From Larus michahellis (lineage: Eukaryota; Chordata; Aves; Charadriiformes; Laridae), in the NCBI RefSeq assembly GCF_964199755.1, contig NC_133896.1:88210215-88274214 (forward strand): a DNA stretch of 64,000 bases, read 5' to 3'. The notes beneath the pieces are model-generated. The model was given only the letters and a program-made list of their open reading frames with translations, had not been told where the DNA came from and did not search any database. Below are positions 22,601-33,992 of this stretch, in pieces. Within the stretch, counting starts at the first letter, position 1, and each line of letters opens with the position of its first letter. A program made the position numbers and the translations under genes.

Positions 22601-25600
22601 AACAATTGCAAAAGCTCTTTATACATTGACTCACCTACTGTGAAAGCTGAATCATTCTGTGAGAGACAACCACATACATGAGTCATGATCACTCTTCAGT
22701 CCAATTATTTTGGTCAGACAGGCACGTAGCCCCTTCAGGCAACTATGTAAAAGGTCAGAGGATTTCTTCAAGGAACACTGTCAATATTAGGATTGAAAGT
22801 TATCATACTTGACTTTGTCAGGGCTAGAGCTGTCAATAAATCGTATATGGAGTCCAGTGCATTTTACCAAGTGTAGCCAAACAAGGCTTGAATGCCATTT
22901 AAAATCATTTGAAAGTTGGTCATTCTGCTGAGATTTTTGCCAGTGAAAGTGACAGATGATATTAATTACAGGAGAGGATGTATAGTATATGCACACTGGT
23001 TCTAATGGGAATGGCTGGAAACTCAAACTTGTCTCCTAAAAAAGCAGCCAGATGATTATAATAATTTTTGGTTACAATCAGCTTCAGCTATACATGATCT
23101 GTACATAAAAGAATTGCTAGGCTGTTACTATTTTTCAGCTGGATAATATCCAGCATACTTTTCTCTTCAGGACAACTAAACATGAAGCTTACCCAGGCAG
23201 ATGTAAGAAAGGACAAGGTGCAGGAAGGGAGGGGAGTGAAAAGACAGCTGCTTACTTAGGGCCAAGAGCTCATTCCTATAGCTGAATAGAATTTAGGTTT
23301 GGGGGGGGACATTGATGCCATACTATTACACTTTCTCTGTAGTTGCTAGATGTTTTGATCTCTCATTTGGCTGTGACCTTACAAACACTGAACTAAACTG
23401 TAACAAAGTAGAAAACCTAGCACCAGCAGTTCAGCAGCACACTGTTATAGTTTATATTGCAAAAGCACTTAAATTTTTTCTCCAGAGGTTCACCCATGCT
23501 CTGAGTAGACTAAAAATACACCAGAATCTCTCTGAAACAATAGGCAATATATTCAGTTACAGCCAGAATTTTGAAATAATTTCCAAAATTTGAAAAAACA
23601 ATAAAAACGCTTTAAATAAATTCCAAGAACAGAAATTTAGTAATAAAACTGTATATATTGCTGAGACCAGTGTCTTCCACCTTAGTACTGTTTCGAAGCA
23701 TTAGAGGGTAAATCAGGTCAAAACATGAGTTCACTTCACCAGTGAATGATAGATGTTAACACTGTTTATGTATTACTACATTGGCTGTAGTGACATGGCC
23801 ATGGACAAGGCAGTGGAAGCAGGAAAATATATGCAAAGAGCAGTCTAAGCCATGAAGGTAATGTAATGACCAGAGTGGCAGAGCTACACTTGGGAGTTGG
23901 TACTTTTCTGAGGAAGTACCGTACACAATTATTTTTTTTCCAGAGAGGTTTTTACATTTTACTGATACAAAGCTTAAGGAAATATGAGCTGCTGAGTGTT
24001 CAGTCTGCTTCAAAAATCATGCTTCTGATTTTTGAATACCTAATTTCCAGAGCAAGTTTTCCTCCCACAGGCAAACTTGTACTCTGTTTGGGTTTTTTTG
24101 TTCCCTCAACAAACTTGTAAACCCTTTCTGGTTTACATGCCAGGTAAACTTCGTTCATTAGTAAAGCATCCATCACTGCACTGATGCTCTGTACGATTAG
24201 GCACTGATAAATGCCTTTCACGATTTGGTCCTGATTTTGAGGTAGGTTGCCTGATCACAACTGAGCAGATTATCAGGAATACTGATCCAAAAATCCTGTG
24301 ACTCTTTTACAGCATGGGTCTCACTAGCATCCTTGTCCTCAGGTTCATTCCCCAGTTCCAAATATACCTAGAAAGTTATCTGCATTTATACCCAAGCTAA
24401 ACAAAGGGAAAGCTAATTCATTAAACTGGTCATGGTTCTTTCAGCCTCTCAAATAACCTCATGCCACGTACCCCAACTTAACTGAAAAAGAGCATTAAAT
24501 ATTGCTCTGCCAGGTTCCTGGCCTGGTTCTCATACTAGCTTAATAGCACACAACTGAGAGTATAATACAGAGTTTCTTACCAGCAGCTTTGAGACTGCAG
24601 ATTTTGTGTACTCTGCCCCCAAAACATAACCTTTTACAATCAGACAAGCTGCTTCCTTTTTTATCTAAGAAGGGATTTTTAAAAAGTATCTGATGTTACT
24701 AATGACCAATCAGTCAAATAAACTGCAGAATCACTTACTGAACAAAGACAAGCAGGTCTGAAGGCAATTACATCTTCCTTCACCCTGCCCATATATTTAT
24801 TCTGATTAATTACACATTTCTCCTGGTGAAAGTAGAACAGAAAAGACTTGTTTGAAGGTGCAGAGGGTATTGTCTTCATGAACACACTGGGTTCAAGAAA
24901 TGCAACATAACATCTCTCCATGTCTACTATCTTTGTGCTCGTTTATCTCCCACTAAAAAGTTGTTTTTATTTGGTGTGCTACAGTTTAACAATATGCATA
25001 TAAATGCTTCACAAAGGTTATTACAATTGACACAGAAAGGACTCTTTTAGCCAACCCAAGACAGCACACAAGCAAAGGAGTGCTTGAAACCACACAAATC
25101 TTGTCTAGCTCTTTCCTGCTTTCCTTCTGCAACCAAGCTCGGGCAGCTCCACAGATAGGTTGGGTCACATAGTAGCAAGTGGACAACTTCAGCTTTCAAC
25201 TGTAGCGAATCTTAGTGTGGTCAGTCCATCTGCTAAACAGGGCTAAAGCAGCATTTCTGCCAGCTGAATGAGTGATGCAAAGAGAATTTAATATGATTTG
25301 CCTTTCAGTCCTGGAGGCTGGGCATTTGCATCTCAACCTAGACCACAGGTGAAAATATGACCAATAACTTCATTCTAGCACTAGTTTTTCCACAGCACAG
25401 TTTGTATCATTCATTACTTTCTGCCTAGAGAAATACCAGGACCCAAGTAAAAGGTACCAGAAATGGAGTATACAACTATACTCTTAACAACTTAACACTA
25501 TTAGGGTTATATTCATCTCAGCGCAGACCAGCAGGCATGGGTCAAAGTCTTCTTAGAGCTTCTCTTGAAAAGAGATCTTAATTTCAACTTGTTCATAATT

Positions 25601-26759
25601 ATCACACGTAACATTGATAAAACCTAAGCACAACCTTGAAGTCTTAGATGTAAGCAGGACCTCAATAGTGGCTCCTAGACTCTCTCCATAGATGTGATTT
25701 TTATCTTTATTTTCTACCACATAGTGGCACTTGCACTCATCATTTTCAATACATTTTGCAGAGTCATTGAAGGAATGATGACTATCACTCAGTGCCCAAA
25801 ACAGCAACTAGGAATAGATGTACAATACCTAGAAAACACCTAGCAAATATCACTGTTCAGTTCTGTCTCACTTCTGTTGATGCTTTTAATGTAAATACAC
25901 ATAAGGTTTGAGAACTTTTTGGTTTATCCATACACATTCCTTTGTTCAGTGTGGCAGGCTGACTGTGAAAGTCATATCTGAACAAAAATACGGACAATAG
26001 GACAGTTGCTATACATACTCAAGAGGTATAAGATAGGGCTTTGAAGTTGGGTCTTCCTCAAGTCTTTTGTAGAGACTGGATGTTGTAGAGAGGGAAGCTG
26101 CCATCAGTGGAAAAAAACAGTACATAACTCAAACCTGAAGCAAAGATTTTTTCGTAATCATCAACTGGAATTTAGAATTCAGAATTTATTTCTCATCATC
26201 AACTGAGTTCATGAAATGAAGAGAATTAGCTCAGAAAAGCATCACCAACCTAGATATTAAGACATGAAAAGTGCTGGCTTGCTGCTGCCTGAGGTAAAGG
26301 TCAGAAGTGAGGCTAAGCCTGGCAACAATGAATATACTCATGTTTCCCATTAAAGCAGTATCTCCTCTTTACTATCCCACCAACAAGTTCTACAGCGCTC
26401 AGAAAGAACACACCTTCCTTGAAGCAATTTTGTTAGCTTTCATTCTTGCAAAGCTGTTTGAGGGCATTTAAGTATTCACGATCAGAATTGCTCTGCTACA
26501 TACAGGGCAATTGGAACTTGCTTGCTTTCTTTTAGCGAAGGAGAGGAAAAAGGGGAATTCTTATGACACAAATAGTGACTAAATCCTCAGGAAGCAGCAG
26601 TAGCTCTGTGTTGTCTACCTTTTAATCCCTAGTTTTCTCAAAGAACATCTTTTTCTAAAGCAGCCTGGTTTACTTTAATTCCTCATCGATTACTATATAG
26701 AAAGGTTGAGACACAAATGGCTACATCATGTTCATCTGATCACGAGAAGCAGATCAGAG

Positions 26760-26784
26760 ATCTGCAGTAATGCTTACTGCAGAT
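26760..26784. repeat. Perfect 11-bp inverted repeat with 3-nt loop
   Basis: ATCTGCAGTAA, TGC, TTACTGCAGAT form an uninterrupted 25-bp hairpin. It lies about 1.3 kb past the last certain UPK3A exon on the minus strand, so it could be within the 3' UTR or simply intergenic. Confidence 0.8.
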
Positions 26785-26796
26785 GAGATGTATACA

Positions 26797-26875
26797 TTAC
26801 ACAACCTCTGATCTCACCACTGAAGCTGAAGGATCTTGTGAAGATTCTTTCTTCAGTCCAGGCATTTGATTTGTG
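26797..26875 (-). other. Candidate UPK3A terminal exon C (25 codons)
   Basis: The acceptor is TTGCCTTGTATAG| (weak pyrimidine tract). The first base gives isoleucine with exon 5, then 25 codons TNQMPGLKKESSQDP, SASVVRSEVV and TAA. A polar Ser-rich tail would suit a cytoplasmic domain, and an AATAAA is about 0.6 kb further on at 26,185-26,190. There is no clear match to the mammalian tail. Confidence 0.18.
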
Positions 26876-27284
26876 CTATACAAGGCAATTAACTAAACCA
26901 AACCTCATTAGGAGAAGACAGGATATCATGTACTGCAAGACTTCAAAGAAGTTGTCCTTATTTCATCTATGACGTTCATCTTCAGTTGCCTGGTTACGTA
27001 CAGTAGCTTGTTTTGGACTAGTGTTAAGTAGGAGAGACAGTTCTGTAAGTCTTGCACTTGTAGCGATTCAGTTGCATTTCCACCCTTGACTTGAATCAGG
27101 TTGTTCACTCAGAGCTTAACTGTGGTCTCGGTTCACTTTGTTGAATGGTCTGAGACACGTGCTTTATCTCTGCAGAAGCAGCTTCTGATCCCCTGGTGGG
27201 CAAATGAAAGGCTTATTAAGCTCCAGCAGAGACTGAATAGAGCTTACTGTCACAATGTTTTGCAAAGGCTGATTGCTACTTATA

Positions 27285-27375
27285 TCATTTAGCATCATAG
27301 AAGCCCATAGATTTTTTTTTTAAATAATAATTTGCAATGAAGTTTTTGCTTTCCACGTCTTCAATCCAGGAAAGC
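27285..27375 (-). other. Candidate UPK3A terminal exon A (29 codons)
   Basis: The acceptor is CAGCTCTGCCAG| and the first base completes the split codon (AT+G) of exon 5. The frame then stays open for 29 codons to TGA: LSWIEDVESKNFIANYY, three lysines from a poly-A run, SMGFYDAK. It is the right phase and polarity, but shows no similarity to the mammalian tail and part of it is a homopolymer, so it may be chance. Confidence 0.15.
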
Positions 27376-27606
27376 CTGGCAGAGCTGGCTGAATACAGAG
27401 CACTCGTATCATTTTCAAGTGAACAAAAGAAGTGGGTGTTAGCAGCCCTGATGCCCACCATTTCTAAAATTTAGTTCATTTGCTCCAGAAGTTCAGTTTG
27501 AATCAGTCAGGCCTTGTTGATTTCCCAGGGCAGGGGGCATAGAAGACTAGGTAACATGCATACACTAGTTCAGTTATACAGCTCCAGCAAAGCCTCACTT
27601 ATTAAT

Positions 27607-27628
27607 TCAAAGGGGTGACTTATTTCTC
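27607..27628 (-). other. Candidate UPK3A terminal exon B (very short tail)
   Basis: This has the best acceptor downstream of exon 5: TTTATTTTCCTCCTCCCCAG|. The first base G completes ATG, followed by RNKSPL and TGA. It would give a six-residue tail after the methionine. Phase and acceptor are right; tail homology cannot be judged on so few residues. Confidence 0.22.
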
Positions 27629-28052
27629 CTGGGGAGGAGGAAAATAAATTAAAAATCAGGGCATTAATTAGGATATTATGTAATCTCTACAAATGCCTGC
27701 ACTCCTCAAGACAGTTTCCAAACTCTTGAATAGATGGAAAGCTGCAAATGTAAGAAAGAATATACAGGCTTTAAGTATGTGCAACTCTACTATTGTTTGT
27801 TGGTTTTTTTCTAGTTGTCCTTACTAAAATCTGGCAGCTAGTAAGCTTAAGGCTGTGTAATAGCTAAAAGAGCTGCTGATCTTAGGGAACATTATGATAG
27901 CCTTTTCCTGTTATGAACTTCAAAATTTGGAGGTAACAATCTGGTCTGTCATCTCAGACAAGCAACAGTAGCTTGGAGCCATAGGGAAGAATGCTGATGA
28001 CTAAGGGTTTAGGCACTCTTACTGGAAGTTGCAAAAGTGTAGCAGTACTTAC

Positions 28053-28185
28053 ATGACAGCAGAGGACACAGAAGCAAGAAGGCCAGCAAGCAGAAGGAAC
28101 ACAAGAACACTGAGAATTGATGTAATGACAATCATGCCTCCACTCCTTCGACCAGGCCAGGTATCAATTTTCAAGGGAAGTTTAG
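28053..28185 (-). CDS. UPK3A: UPK3A coding exon 5 (juxtamembrane and transmembrane)
   Basis: The acceptor is TGTTTTTCTAG| and the donor is GCTGTCAT|GTAAGT, a full consensus donor. The 133 bp encode KLPLKIDTWPGRRSGGMIV and a hydrophobic helix ITSILSVLVFLLLAGLLASV. The DTWPGRRSGGMIVITSIL block is the best-conserved part of the family. If the donor were not used, the frame would end after one more codon (ATG TAA), giving a tail-less protein of 236 residues. The splice site is strong, so a further exon is expected. Confidence 0.95.
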
Positions 28186-31100
28186 CTAGAAAAACATGGA
28201 AAGAATGCTCCTGCAATCTATTTTTGACCTTGAACACCCCCACCAAATAGGAGAAAGTTGATGATTTAAGAGAGGCAAACTGGTTATGTCTATACCTGAA
28301 CTCTTAGATAATTTACGGGAAATGGGTTTAAGACTCAGTGTCAGCATTTAGAGTTTAAGCTTTACTCAGCAGGTTAGCCAGTATGACAAATATATGTATT
28401 ACTGAGAAATGTCAACAGCACCAGATACCATGACATGGATCAAATCTGAAACCCTATGTACAAATTTATCTTTACTTGAAGTATACAAAAGAAGTAGGGA
28501 ATTATTCCATATTTAAGTCTGCTACTCCAATATTGAAAGGCTGATAAAATTGCTAAAACTTTAGGAAAGGACTAGGTATTACTCATAGACCAATAGCGTT
28601 TTAAGGCAAGCACAGCTACTCAAAAGACCTGAACAAAGCCACAGACTTACCTCTTCTGGTTTTGATTGGATCAGACCAAAGAGTTTGGTCTTTCATGATA
28701 CCTTCAGTGCTATCTACCAACACATATTTAAACCTGTGGGGAAAAAGTGTTAAATTAGGTATTTCAAATTTGAACTTCCTTACTAGAACATTTAAGATAC
28801 TGGATTAGCTGTTCAGACTTCAGGTTTTGTCAAAGGATTAGATGGAGATAGTCAAAGGTAACTGACTATTTCCAGAGACTGTATAAAAAGCAAATAGAAT
28901 TAATTATGGAAAAGCATTCTGTGCTATGTCATGCACAGTTTGCACTTTGTTCTTGTGAGCTTTCCAACAACAGTTTTTCCCAGCTTGCTATTCCCTGTTG
29001 TGAAAAGCCTCATTATTTAAGACAGCAAGTGGTTTTGATTTCCATGTGGAAGTCAAAAGTTTTGTCCAACAATAGAGATCTCTGGCACTTTCCCTGCTAG
29101 AAGAGAGCACTGAAGAGACAGACCAACATCAGATTTGGCAAAGAAATTAAGTTTCCATTCCACAATAGTTTGAGTTTTTAGAAATGTCCTGAAGAGACAG
29201 AGGAGGCAAGACAGTTTTTGCCAAACTAAGAGCCCATAGTATTTTATTTCAGAAGCACATTAGGTCTCTGCAGCTGATATGGGTCCACACGACTGCCGTT
29301 TTTACTATGGCTTTTAAACAGCTGGCAACAGCAAAGAAAGTGTTTTGAATAACAGCTGTCAGGGTGCCCATATTCCCCAGATGGTCAGCTTCCACAGACA
29401 ACAGGGGTCAGACAAGTCTGCAAGCCACCTGGCCCTCACTGGGAAGTCTGCAGTCACATTAGGAGCTTCTTGGAGCTGGAGACCAAGGAGAACTTTGGCT
29501 CCCCAGATTCCCATCAAAACAAAGTAAGCAGAGCCAGATCCATGTCTGCAATTTGGCAGAATCATCTAACACAAAATACATGGTGAATAGTCTCAACATC
29601 ATTTTCCAGTCCTTTCCTACCAGCAGTTTCTAATCAGATGTTGTCACAGGATTACCTACTCCAACACAGGTATAGATCCAGGAGTTCACACGTGAATTTT
29701 CCTATTAATCCTTGAATTTAACTTAACAGAGCTCACCATTGCTAGAGCACCATCTGTGGGATGCTAGTCCAAAGCCAAGCTATCTGCATAACTACCCTTG
29801 CATTAGACCATTTCAATTCACACTGTACCATTATAAAGGAACATCACAGTCTCAGTTTTGTTTCTTGTGTTTAAAAGCAGTAATCGCCTCGTAAGAAATG
29901 AAAGTTATACCTGTATGTTGTATCTGGTGTAAGAGGTGGGTTACAGACAGCTAGGAAGTTTGGGTCATATAAACAGCTCCCATCATCCCCAACTCTGAAG
30001 AGGTATTGTTTCAGGACATCAGAAACTTTGTTGACATCTCCTACATCAGTGAACTTGGGAGGCGAAGCACAGTTGGGTACATTGAACATGGCAGCCTTGT
30101 AAGGTCCAAGTTTTCCCCCGCTTGTTTGCTGGAACGTGCTGTTGAGTGGTTTGCTGTTGGTGGTGGTCACTAGGGAGCTTATTCCACTTGCTGCAGGAGA
30201 GATGTTTTTTAACAAGGCTGTTAGAACTAGTTCAGCCCTTTCTATTCACCTTGTATTTACTCGTCAACTTGCTACTCTACCCCAAAACACCCGAAAGAGA
30301 AACCAAAAATCAGCTACCACTTTGGCTGTGTAGTGATCCCACCCCTTCCTCCTTATTTATTGATGAAGCTCTTGACGCTCATCCACCAGAAACCGTAAAG
30401 GATCCAAAGCATACCTCAGAGCAATACTTTTTAGTAGCCACCCTCACAAAATTCCTCTTTTCCAAGGAAAACCTGATGCAGTGGGGAGGGGACTCCCCCA
30501 AAGCCTGCTCTTCCCCCATACCCCACAATGCTCCAGTAAGCATCCAGTAAGTCCTGCCATTTCAGATTTGATACTATAGCCAAGGCAGAGTACCTCTAGA
30601 GCCACAACTCTCCCATCTCCTCAAGCACAAACCCTCAGACCTCTGGTCACCCAACATCTGGACCTCCCAGAACCACACAGTATGCAGACAAGTGCATAGG
30701 GGCTGCATGAACAGATGTGGTATCTACATTTTTGGCCTGCCAGGCATGCCAGTGCTTCCAGACAGTGTGCCACGGGAAGTCTGAAAGTCCTTACAGCTTC
30801 AAGCAAAGTGTGGGTCTGCACCCAGCCCTACAGCATAGTTTAGAAGCTCAGTTGCAGCTCTCAGACCTTTCCTGCTGCAAAGCCAAGGCACAAGTCCCCA
30901 AGACATGTTACCAAGTTCTGCAATTGTGGCTTAAATTTTTTTTGGGAGCCCCCTCCAGCTGTTCAGTGCTGTCAGCAGCAAAGGAATGCCATTTTTTCCA
31001 AAGCTGCAGTACATTGGGAACTACTTCAGTTTGGAAGTGTTCTGCCGTGCTCTAGGCAGAGCAGAGTTCTTGCAACTGCTTGGTCATGAGAAGTTTTTAG

Positions 31101-33992
31101 CAATGATATAATGCAAAATTATACCTGCTTTGAAAGAGAAAAGTTTCTAGCACAGGTTAGAAATACAACTTGAGGGTCAGTGCTCAATTTAGTTGAGCCC
31201 TGACACCCCTCTCTTAAATGAGAGCCAATAACATGAAAGCAAATACTAGCTAAGACATGCTCTATTCTTAGGCTTGCCTTCCCAACTTATAATATTTCTC
31301 ACAGCTAGGCCTTCCTGGTCTCCCAGTCTCCATGTCAATAACTCTTAGCCTAGTTGTGATGAGCAAGTAAGAGCTAATGCCTAAGCAAGTTTGATTTGGT
31401 GTTGGTTTTTTTATTATTACTATCATTTGGGTTTTGGAAGGGTTGGGTTTTTTTGTTGGGTTTTGGTTTTTTGTTTAAACTTTACTAGGTAGATCAAGTC
31501 TGATAGCAACATTAACAAGAACAAAGCTAAAAGTTACATTACTTCTTCAGACATTTACTAGACCATCAGCTGTGTAGTATGCTGACACATTTCCTTACCA
31601 GCAGAGCTGAACATAAGGTGTAAAGAAAATTAAATTCTCTTAAATTTCTCTTCTCCCTGCTCCAGGAGGCATCCAAGGGTGAGCCAATTTGCTTCTCTGC
31701 AGACCAGAGACAAATCCAAACAAAATTCCTCCCAGTCTGCCAAGTAACGAGTTTGCATCTGCTTGCCTTAAAAGCAGCAGCAAAGATTTCTCTGTACATG
31801 ACCTCTTTTGTAGAGGTTCACCCATCTGAGTAGGAAGCTTTTACCACAGAATCTGCAGAAGATAGGGTGGCTGATGTAGTTTCTAACAGAAAACAACAAA
31901 TAGATTTGCACATTTGCAGTTGTAACTAGGCTATCAGGTCAGTATAGCCTTTTATAGAATTATAATGCACTTGTAGTCTGTTTAATATGCACAAAGATGC
32001 GCACTTCAGTCTTGGGATGTGTCTCAGGAGGCCATGCATTCACAACTGTCTATGCTAGCTATATGGGATGGCGTCTCTGGTTATGGTTTCTACCTGTCTA
32101 AGGCCTCTTCCTTCCACCTGTCCAAAGTGGCAGCAATCAGCAGTGGAAATTTTAGATTGTTTTGGCTGTCGCCCAATTTCTCTACCGCCCCCCTCAAGAT
32201 CTCTTCTCTGTGCCACTCAGAAAAGGAAGCTGCATACAGCTTTCAGGGAAGGAGGTTTGATATAAGGAAGTAATTTAATTCTGTCAGTTTATGGAGTAGC
32301 TCTAGCTGGCATTCAAAACAGTCTGCCAGAACAGCAGGGAACAGAGAAGGCAGCTCTTCATCACTGCCAGAAATGTTTCATTGCCAAGCAGTTATGAAAT
32401 TCATTTTATGAATGAACCCATGGGCCAGGCATCTTTGACCACAAGTCTAGCATGACTTGTCTATGTCTACAAAAAACCAATGTAGTCCTTGCAAGGGCTG
32501 GTTACCCTAACTATGAAGCAAACAGCAACAGTTACCCAGTTTCTCTCAGCAGGTTTATTTAGGAGAATTCAGGCTTTTATACAAGGTATTCATGTTTAGA
32601 CAAAGATAAGGTTTCGGACTGTGGATCACTTCGTTTCATTAGCAAGATTTGGGCAAATGTTTATAGCTGATGGTGCTGCTCCACACCTAGTGGGGTCAGC
32701 TAACACAGTACTAACACTGTCATTAATCAGCCTTATTGAAATACTGCGGTTATTTATATTATATTTTATAATTATACCCCAGAGAGAACTGAGACCAGAG
32801 GCTCAGCTTGCACATAACTTACAGCTGCAGATTTTCCTCTTTTCCCCTTTTCCCCCATTCTGACCCATCAAACCGTGAAGAATTGTGTGCAATGACCACA
32901 TCGTGCAGTTATCTACCAGAGAGGTGTAATGCTGGATACTCACCCGATTCCTTCATTGTGTACAAGTAGATGACATAAGATTTATTTGGATACAGTGAGC
33001 TGTCAAACATACAGAAAGGTTTTTCTAGAGCGACTGTAGTAAGAGTGGGATTGTTTGTAGCAAGCTCAGGGGCTGCAATCTGAGGTTTCAGGCTTTGACC
33101 TAGAAGGGAAATTAGGAAAAAAAGTGTACCAAAAAAAAAAAGTCTTTCTCCTCTCCCTCCGCAAGCTCTGACTCATGAAGGGAGGACCTGGCAGTGCTAA
33201 CAAACACTAGCATAAAAGGGGGATGTGAACTGCGGCTGAGCAGGAAACAGCCTACCTGTCCTGTGAAAGTTTGAGAGTTAGTGGTTTTGATTTAATGCAA
33301 AATGGGGAACCCAGGGATTTGGGGAGGGCAGTAAGGGGTGTTACTCCTACAACATGCTGGTCACATCACCTCAAAAGGACAAATGCAAAGCCTCATTAAA
33401 GGAGAGGCTTGAACCTCTGTTTTTAGGGTCCCATGTACAGCCTCCCCCCTCCAGTGGCAGCAGCAGAAGCTGTAGTCAGTTCTCGAATCCTTTACCGGCA
33501 AGGAGTCTTAACAAGGTTTTTCAGACCACACTTGTTAGCATATACAGTGAGAGATTTAGCAGAGCCTTACAGAAAGGAAAACTGTCTGGGAGAGGCACTG
33601 GAGAGAGTAAGTGGTATTAGAATAAAGTTTATATCAGACACTTCCTCCCTCCCCACACAAGCTCATCTCCAGTCTCTGGAGAAAGATTAACTAAAAACAA
33701 AGAGAGAGGTTCAGCAGCTCCTCCTGCTTCCCAGCCTAGCTGTAGACACACTTTAACAATCTTCCAGCAGAATACATGTTTGAAGCTGTAAACCCTCCCA
33801 ACACAGGTTCTAGAGCAGAGAGTTGACACCCATGACAAAACAAAACAAAATAACCCATAAGAGAAACAGAAAGGGAAAAGATAAAAACAGAGGAGCAACA
33901 AAATAGGAGAAGAAGCTGCATATAGATGCCTCTTTACCTGCACACAGCTGTCCCAAGCAGTAAAAGGCTAATACAACCCAACGGCTGCACAT
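28053..33992 (-). CDS. UPK3A: Uroplakin-3a gene, coding exons 1-5 (terminal exon unresolved)
   Basis: Uroplakin-3a is a type I membrane glycoprotein that pairs with the tetraspanin uroplakin-1b and forms the rigid plaques of the apical urothelial membrane in mammals. Five exons join in phase to an open frame of 235 residues plus two bases: signal peptide (about 1-19), ectodomain (20-208), transmembrane helix (about 209-231). Family hallmarks are TNNPTLTTVALEKP at residues 33-46, GPYKA at 99-103, four cysteines at 48, 111, 143 and 153, LWSDPI, and DTWPGRRSGGMIVITSIL before and into the membrane. Potential N-glycosylation sites are N57 (NKS) and N87 (NST). All introns are GT-AG. Human UPK3A is 287 residues; the missing part is the cytoplasmic tail of about 50. 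No frameshift or stop is seen, so the gene looks functional. The paralogue UPK3B is less likely given the near identity with UPK3A at the juxtamembrane block. Confidence 0.95.
28186..28650 (-). other. UPK3A: UPK3A intron 4 (465 bp)
   Basis: The sequence between exons 4 and 5 begins GTAAGT and ends TTCTAG on the minus strand. No exon, RNA or repeat was recognised inside it. Confidence 0.9.
28651..28733 (-). CDS. UPK3A: UPK3A coding exon 4
   Basis: This 83-bp exon has acceptor TTTCCCCCACAG| and donor GAAGAG|GTAAGT. It encodes FKYVLVDSTEGIMKDQTL then WSDPIKTRR, matching mammalian FKYVLVN...EDQTLWSDPIRT. The phase is one base in, one base out, exactly as exons 3 and 5 require. It is too short to stand out as an open frame and was found by following the gene. 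Confidence 0.94.
28734..29910 (-). other. UPK3A: UPK3A intron 3 (1,177 bp)
   Basis: It begins GTATAA (a weaker donor after CAG) and ends CCCCCACAG on the minus strand. Open frames inside on either strand are short and without features. Confidence 0.9.
29911..30190 (-). CDS. UPK3A: UPK3A coding exon 3 (main ectodomain exon)
   Basis: The acceptor is TCTCCTGCAG| and the donor is CATACAG|GTATAA. The 280 bp encode residues 71-164. Diagnostic blocks are NSTFQQTSGGKLGPYKA, FNVPNCASPP, VGDVNKVSDVL, LFRVGDDGSCLYDPNFLAVC and NPPLTPDTTYRF, each with a clear counterpart in mammalian UPK3A (for example RVGANGTCLWDPNFQGLC). Three of the four ectodomain cysteines are here. An open frame extends past both splice sites on this strand, which is why the unspliced frame looks longer than the exon. 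Confidence 0.96.
30191..32943 (-). other. UPK3A: UPK3A intron 2 (2,753 bp)
   Basis: It begins GTGAGT and ends CTCCTGCAG on the minus strand. It contains a T/G-rich patch at about 31,390-31,480 and an AT-rich patch at about 32,745-32,780. No recognised repeat or nested gene. Confidence 0.9.
32944..33099 (-). CDS. UPK3A: UPK3A coding exon 2
   Basis: The acceptor is CCCTTCTAG| and the donor is TCGG|GTGAGT. The 156 bp encode residues 19-71 (first and last codons split). The strongly conserved stretch TNNPTLTTVALEKP is followed by FCMFDS, the same arrangement as in mammalian UPK3A (EKPLCMFDS). The NKS glycosylation site is at residue 57. Intron 2 that follows is 2,753 bp. Confidence 0.94.
33100..33937 (-). 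other. UPK3A: UPK3A intron 1 (838 bp)
   Basis: It begins GTAAAG and ends CTTCTAG on the minus strand. An A-rich run at about 33,131-33,141 and a purine-rich patch at about 33,835-33,920 are the only notable features. Frames through it (on either strand) are chance-like. Confidence 0.87.
33938..33992 (-). CDS. UPK3A: UPK3A coding exon 1 (signal peptide)
   Basis: The exon runs from ATG to the donor TGTGTGCAG|GTAAAG and encodes MCSRWVVLAFYCLGQLCA plus the first base of a glycine codon. The product is a typical short signal peptide with a hydrophobic core (WVVLAFYCLG) and a small residue at the likely cleavage site. The start is chosen because it yields a signal peptide of the right length, has A at -3 (CTCAAGTATGT), and its one-base overhang fits the two-base start of exon 2. 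The intron that follows is 838 bp. Confidence 0.88.

Larger units (their letters stand above)
19121..26996. other. Intergenic, AT-rich, no gene recognised
   Basis: About 7.9 kb between the CR1 at 18.7 kb and the 3' side of UPK3A. A C10A15 homopolymer junction is at 19,598-19,622 and a T-rich run at about 20,910-20,920. The right part (about 26.0-27.0 kb) may hold the UPK3A terminal exon and 3' UTR: an AATAAA on the minus strand is at 26,185-26,190, but it is not tied to a proven exon. Confidence 0.5.

Noticed and set aside
26009..26104. Minus-strand frame MAASLSTTSSLYKRLEED... ending in PLEYV, as the UPK3A tail
   Set aside because: It is polar, has tyrosines and looks tail-like, but the acceptor in front of it (GGCAG|CTTCC) leaves two bases, whereas exon 5 leaves two bases and needs one. 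The phase does not fit unless another exon lies between.
26926..27108. Minus-strand frame of 60 codons (LQVQDLQNCLSYLTLVQNKL)
   Set aside because: It looks protein-like, but starts at a non-ATG codon, has no clear splice sites and matches nothing that I recognise.
30136..30550. Plus-strand frames antisense to UPK3A exon 3 and intron 2
   Set aside because: Antisense shadows of the real exon and adjoining intron, without independent support.
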